A stretch of 64,000 nt of DNA from Thalassospira alkalitolerans (GTDB lineage Bacteria; Pseudomonadota; Alphaproteobacteria; Rhodospirillales; Thalassospiraceae): assembly GCF_002115745.1 (NCBI RefSeq), contig NZ_JFKB01000008.1:186001-250000 (forward strand), read 5' to 3'. Of the stretch, positions 62,588 through 64,000 are shown in pieces. The notes beneath the pieces are model-generated. The model was not told the DNA's origin. It saw nothing but the letters and a program-made list of their open reading frames with translations, and searched no databases. Position 1 is the first letter of the stretch. Every line of letters begins with the position of its first letter. The position numbers and the translations under genes are program-made.

Positions 62588-64000
62588 CGCGGGCTCACCG
62601 ATGGTTGTTCAAACTCGAAATCCAAATCAACATCCACCTTTGGCCCCCAAACCGGGGCCTCTTGCGGTGCATCAAGGCTAGCCGGGTTTTGCGCAAAATT
62701 CCGGGCAAAACGAACATACAGATCGCGCGGCACCGATGGATTGCCCGATGTGGTTTGCAAATCTGCCTGCGCATTATTGCCCGACACATCCGGATCAATG
62801 CGCCCTCCGGCATCAAATAACCCCCGCGCCCGTAACTGTCGTGACATCCCCGGGGCAAAGGATTGCAACAGACGCCCCGCTTGCGCCGGATCGGGATGCA
62901 ATTCCACCAGGCGAAGGGCGGCCTTCATCACCACAAGTTCCAATAAAAAGCTCCCCGTTCCGCCCGGCGCGACCAATTGGGCAAGCGACAACAACCGATC
63001 CAGAACAAGAAACAAAAGCCGAAAATCATCGACGGCAATCACCCTGTCTTCTGGTGCCGTCTCGCGCCCCGTTGCATCCGCGGAAAACCCAACCAGCCGC
63101 GCCACCAAGGCATCAATGGTACTTTGCCCATCGGTCTTTGCCGGATCGCGCAAATCCTCGGCTAAAAAGCCCATCAGGGCCTTTGCCCTTTGATCGGCCA
63201 TGTCACGATCCACCGCCGAAACAACCATCTGATTTTGCGCATCCACCCGGCCCGGCATCATCGAAAACACCATGACCAAAACCAGCAACATGCCAACCAC
63301 ACGCATAAACCGTCGCGATTGCCAGCGCAGAATTTCGGGCACAGCCAAACCGGCGAACGCCCAAAGCCCGCGTGCATAACGCGGGGCCATCACGCGCGGC
63401 GCGGCAAGGATACGCCAAGCAAATTCCATCCCGCATCGCTGCCAGATTTTCGGGGCGCGCGCGATATCACCGACCATCACATCAAATGCGCCCCCCACCG
63501 CCATGACAAACCTGCATCCGGTTTGTTGGCCATAATCACGCACAAACACATCCTTGCGCGGACTGGGCAGGGCAACAAAAACCGCATCCGCGCCACTTGC
63601 CCGCACACTATCGGCAAGCCTTGCATCATCGGGATCATATCCATGATGGGCACCGGCAATCACCAAACCGGGGTAATCAACCACCAATCGGTCTTTCAAA
63701 CGGTCAATAACATCGTCCCGCGCACCAAGCAGGAAAACCGAATGCCGGGTTTGGCTAAAACGGGTCAAAAGGCAATCCATCAAATCGATCCCGGTCACCC
63801 GTTCCGATACGGCAACCCCCATAAGCCGGGCCGTCCAAACCACGCCCATGCCATCGGCCGATACGCAATCAACCGCGCATAACGCATCGCGCAATTTCGG
63901 ATTGCGTCGGGCAAGGACAAGCTTGACGGCATTTAACGACAGATGATGAAAACACCCCCCGCCCTCGATCCGCTTGCAAATGTCGTTAGCCAGTTGATCC
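62584..64000 (-). CDS. WecG/TagA/CpsF glycosyltransferase fused to a C-terminal domain; 5' end outside the window
   Basis: The frame is open from the right edge; about 471 residues are visible. The first 200 are the glycosyltransferase 26 domain: HHLSLNAVKLVLARRNPKLRD, VSADGMGVVWTARLMG, ERVTGIDLM, VFLLGARDDV, FVALPSPRKDVFV and VMAVGGAFDVMVGDIARAPK. It then has RFMRVVGMLLVLVMVFSMMP, a signal-peptide-like or membrane segment, followed by about 210 residues (AQNQMVVSAVDRDMADQR and on) that look like a separate exported domain of unknown fold. A TTG at 63894 could be mistaken for a start but lies inside the conserved domain. It is first of the visible EPS operon genes. Confidence 0.88.
   Translation of the reverse strand, partial: DQLANDICKRIEGGGCFHHLSLNAVKLVLARRNPKLRDALCAVDCVSADGMGVVWTARLMGVAVSERVTGIDLMDCLLTRFSQTRHSVFLLGARDDVIDRLKDRLVVDYPGLVIAGAHHGYDPDDARLADSVRASGADAVFVALPSPRKDVFVRDYGQQTGCRFVMAVGGAFDVMVGDIARAPKIWQRCGMEFAWRILAAPRVMAPRYARGLWAFAGLAVPEILRWQSRRFMRVVGMLLVLVMVFSMMPGRVDAQNQMVVSAVDRDMADQRAKALMGFLAEDLRDPAKTDGQSTIDALVARLVGFSADATGRETAPEDRVIAVDDFRLLFLVLDRLLSLAQLVAPGGTGSFLLELVVMKAALRLVELHPDPAQAGRLLQSFAPGMSRQLRARGLFDAGGRIDPDVSGNNAQADLQTTSGNPSVPRDLYVRFARNFAQNPASLDAPQEAPVWGPKVDVDLDFEFEQPSVSPR

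Noticed and set aside
63894-63896. TTG at 63894 as the start of the WecG-type gene
   Set aside because: The conserved transferase domain continues upstream of it (HLSLNAVKLVLARRNPK) to the window edge, so the true start is outside.

Overview
The window is a gene-dense, mid-GC stretch of a proteobacterial chromosome. The class I lysyl-tRNA synthetase, the OhrR/Ohr pair, the LacI, LysR, XRE-cupin and AraC regulators, the livKHMGF uptake operon and the long GGDEF-EAL proteins fit a free-living, flagellate, marine-type alphaproteobacterium. My best guess is a Rhodospirillales member close to Thalassospira; this is inference from gene content and style, not a database match. No rRNA, tRNA, CRISPR array, prophage or complete insertion sequence was seen.

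Layout. 1-3.7 kb: an AfuA/FbpA-type ABC uptake operon (solute-binding protein, permease cut by the window edge) with an upstream LacI-type repressor; three ACACGTGT-centred palindromes mark its likely operators. 3.8-11.4 kb: class IV aminotransferase, DUF4136 lipoprotein, a membrane protein, class I LysRS, a MAPEG protein and a chemoreceptor with a PilZ-like tail. 11.5-14.5 kb: DUF1801 protein, then an organic-peroxide unit (ohrR, divergent esterase, ohr) with paired operators. 14.7-20.6 kb: small enzymes, a YqaA-like membrane protein, a LysE exporter with a convergent AraC regulator, and a large XPD/DinG-like Fe-S helicase.

20.6-24.6 kb holds the most interesting unit: a minus-strand operon coding two STAS proteins (RsbR- and RsbS-like), an RsbT-like kinase, an RsbX-like phosphatase and a GGDEF-EAL protein whose N-terminus looks like a degenerate copy of the kinase fold. 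It reads as a stressosome module with c-di-GMP output. It is followed by about 1 kb of AT-rich non-coding DNA carrying a 267-bp MITE-like element with nested inverted repeats.

25.6-45 kb: HdeD and heavy-metal P-type ATPase, a DUF2946/PepSY pair, a Crp/Fnr regulator, a 1045-residue multi-PAS GGDEF-EAL protein, TerB, a beta-hydroxyacid dehydrogenase, a GDCCVxC protein, SlyX, a DUF3095 protein, LysR with an MFS transporter, an FMN-type flavoprotein, a Tat-exported tyrosinase, GreB and a VOC protein. 45.2-53.3 kb: an XRE-cupin regulator, a perfect 21-bp palindrome, livKHMGF, an M20 amidohydrolase and an amidase, forming a catabolic uptake operon for an amide-containing compound. 53.4-64 kb: HrpB helicase with an unusual Gly/Ser-rich insert, then an exopolysaccharide locus (VpsJ-like toroid protein, two O-antigen-ligase-type polymerases, a Wzc/GumC-type BY-kinase, and a WecG/TagA glycosyltransferase fused to an extra domain) running off the right edge.
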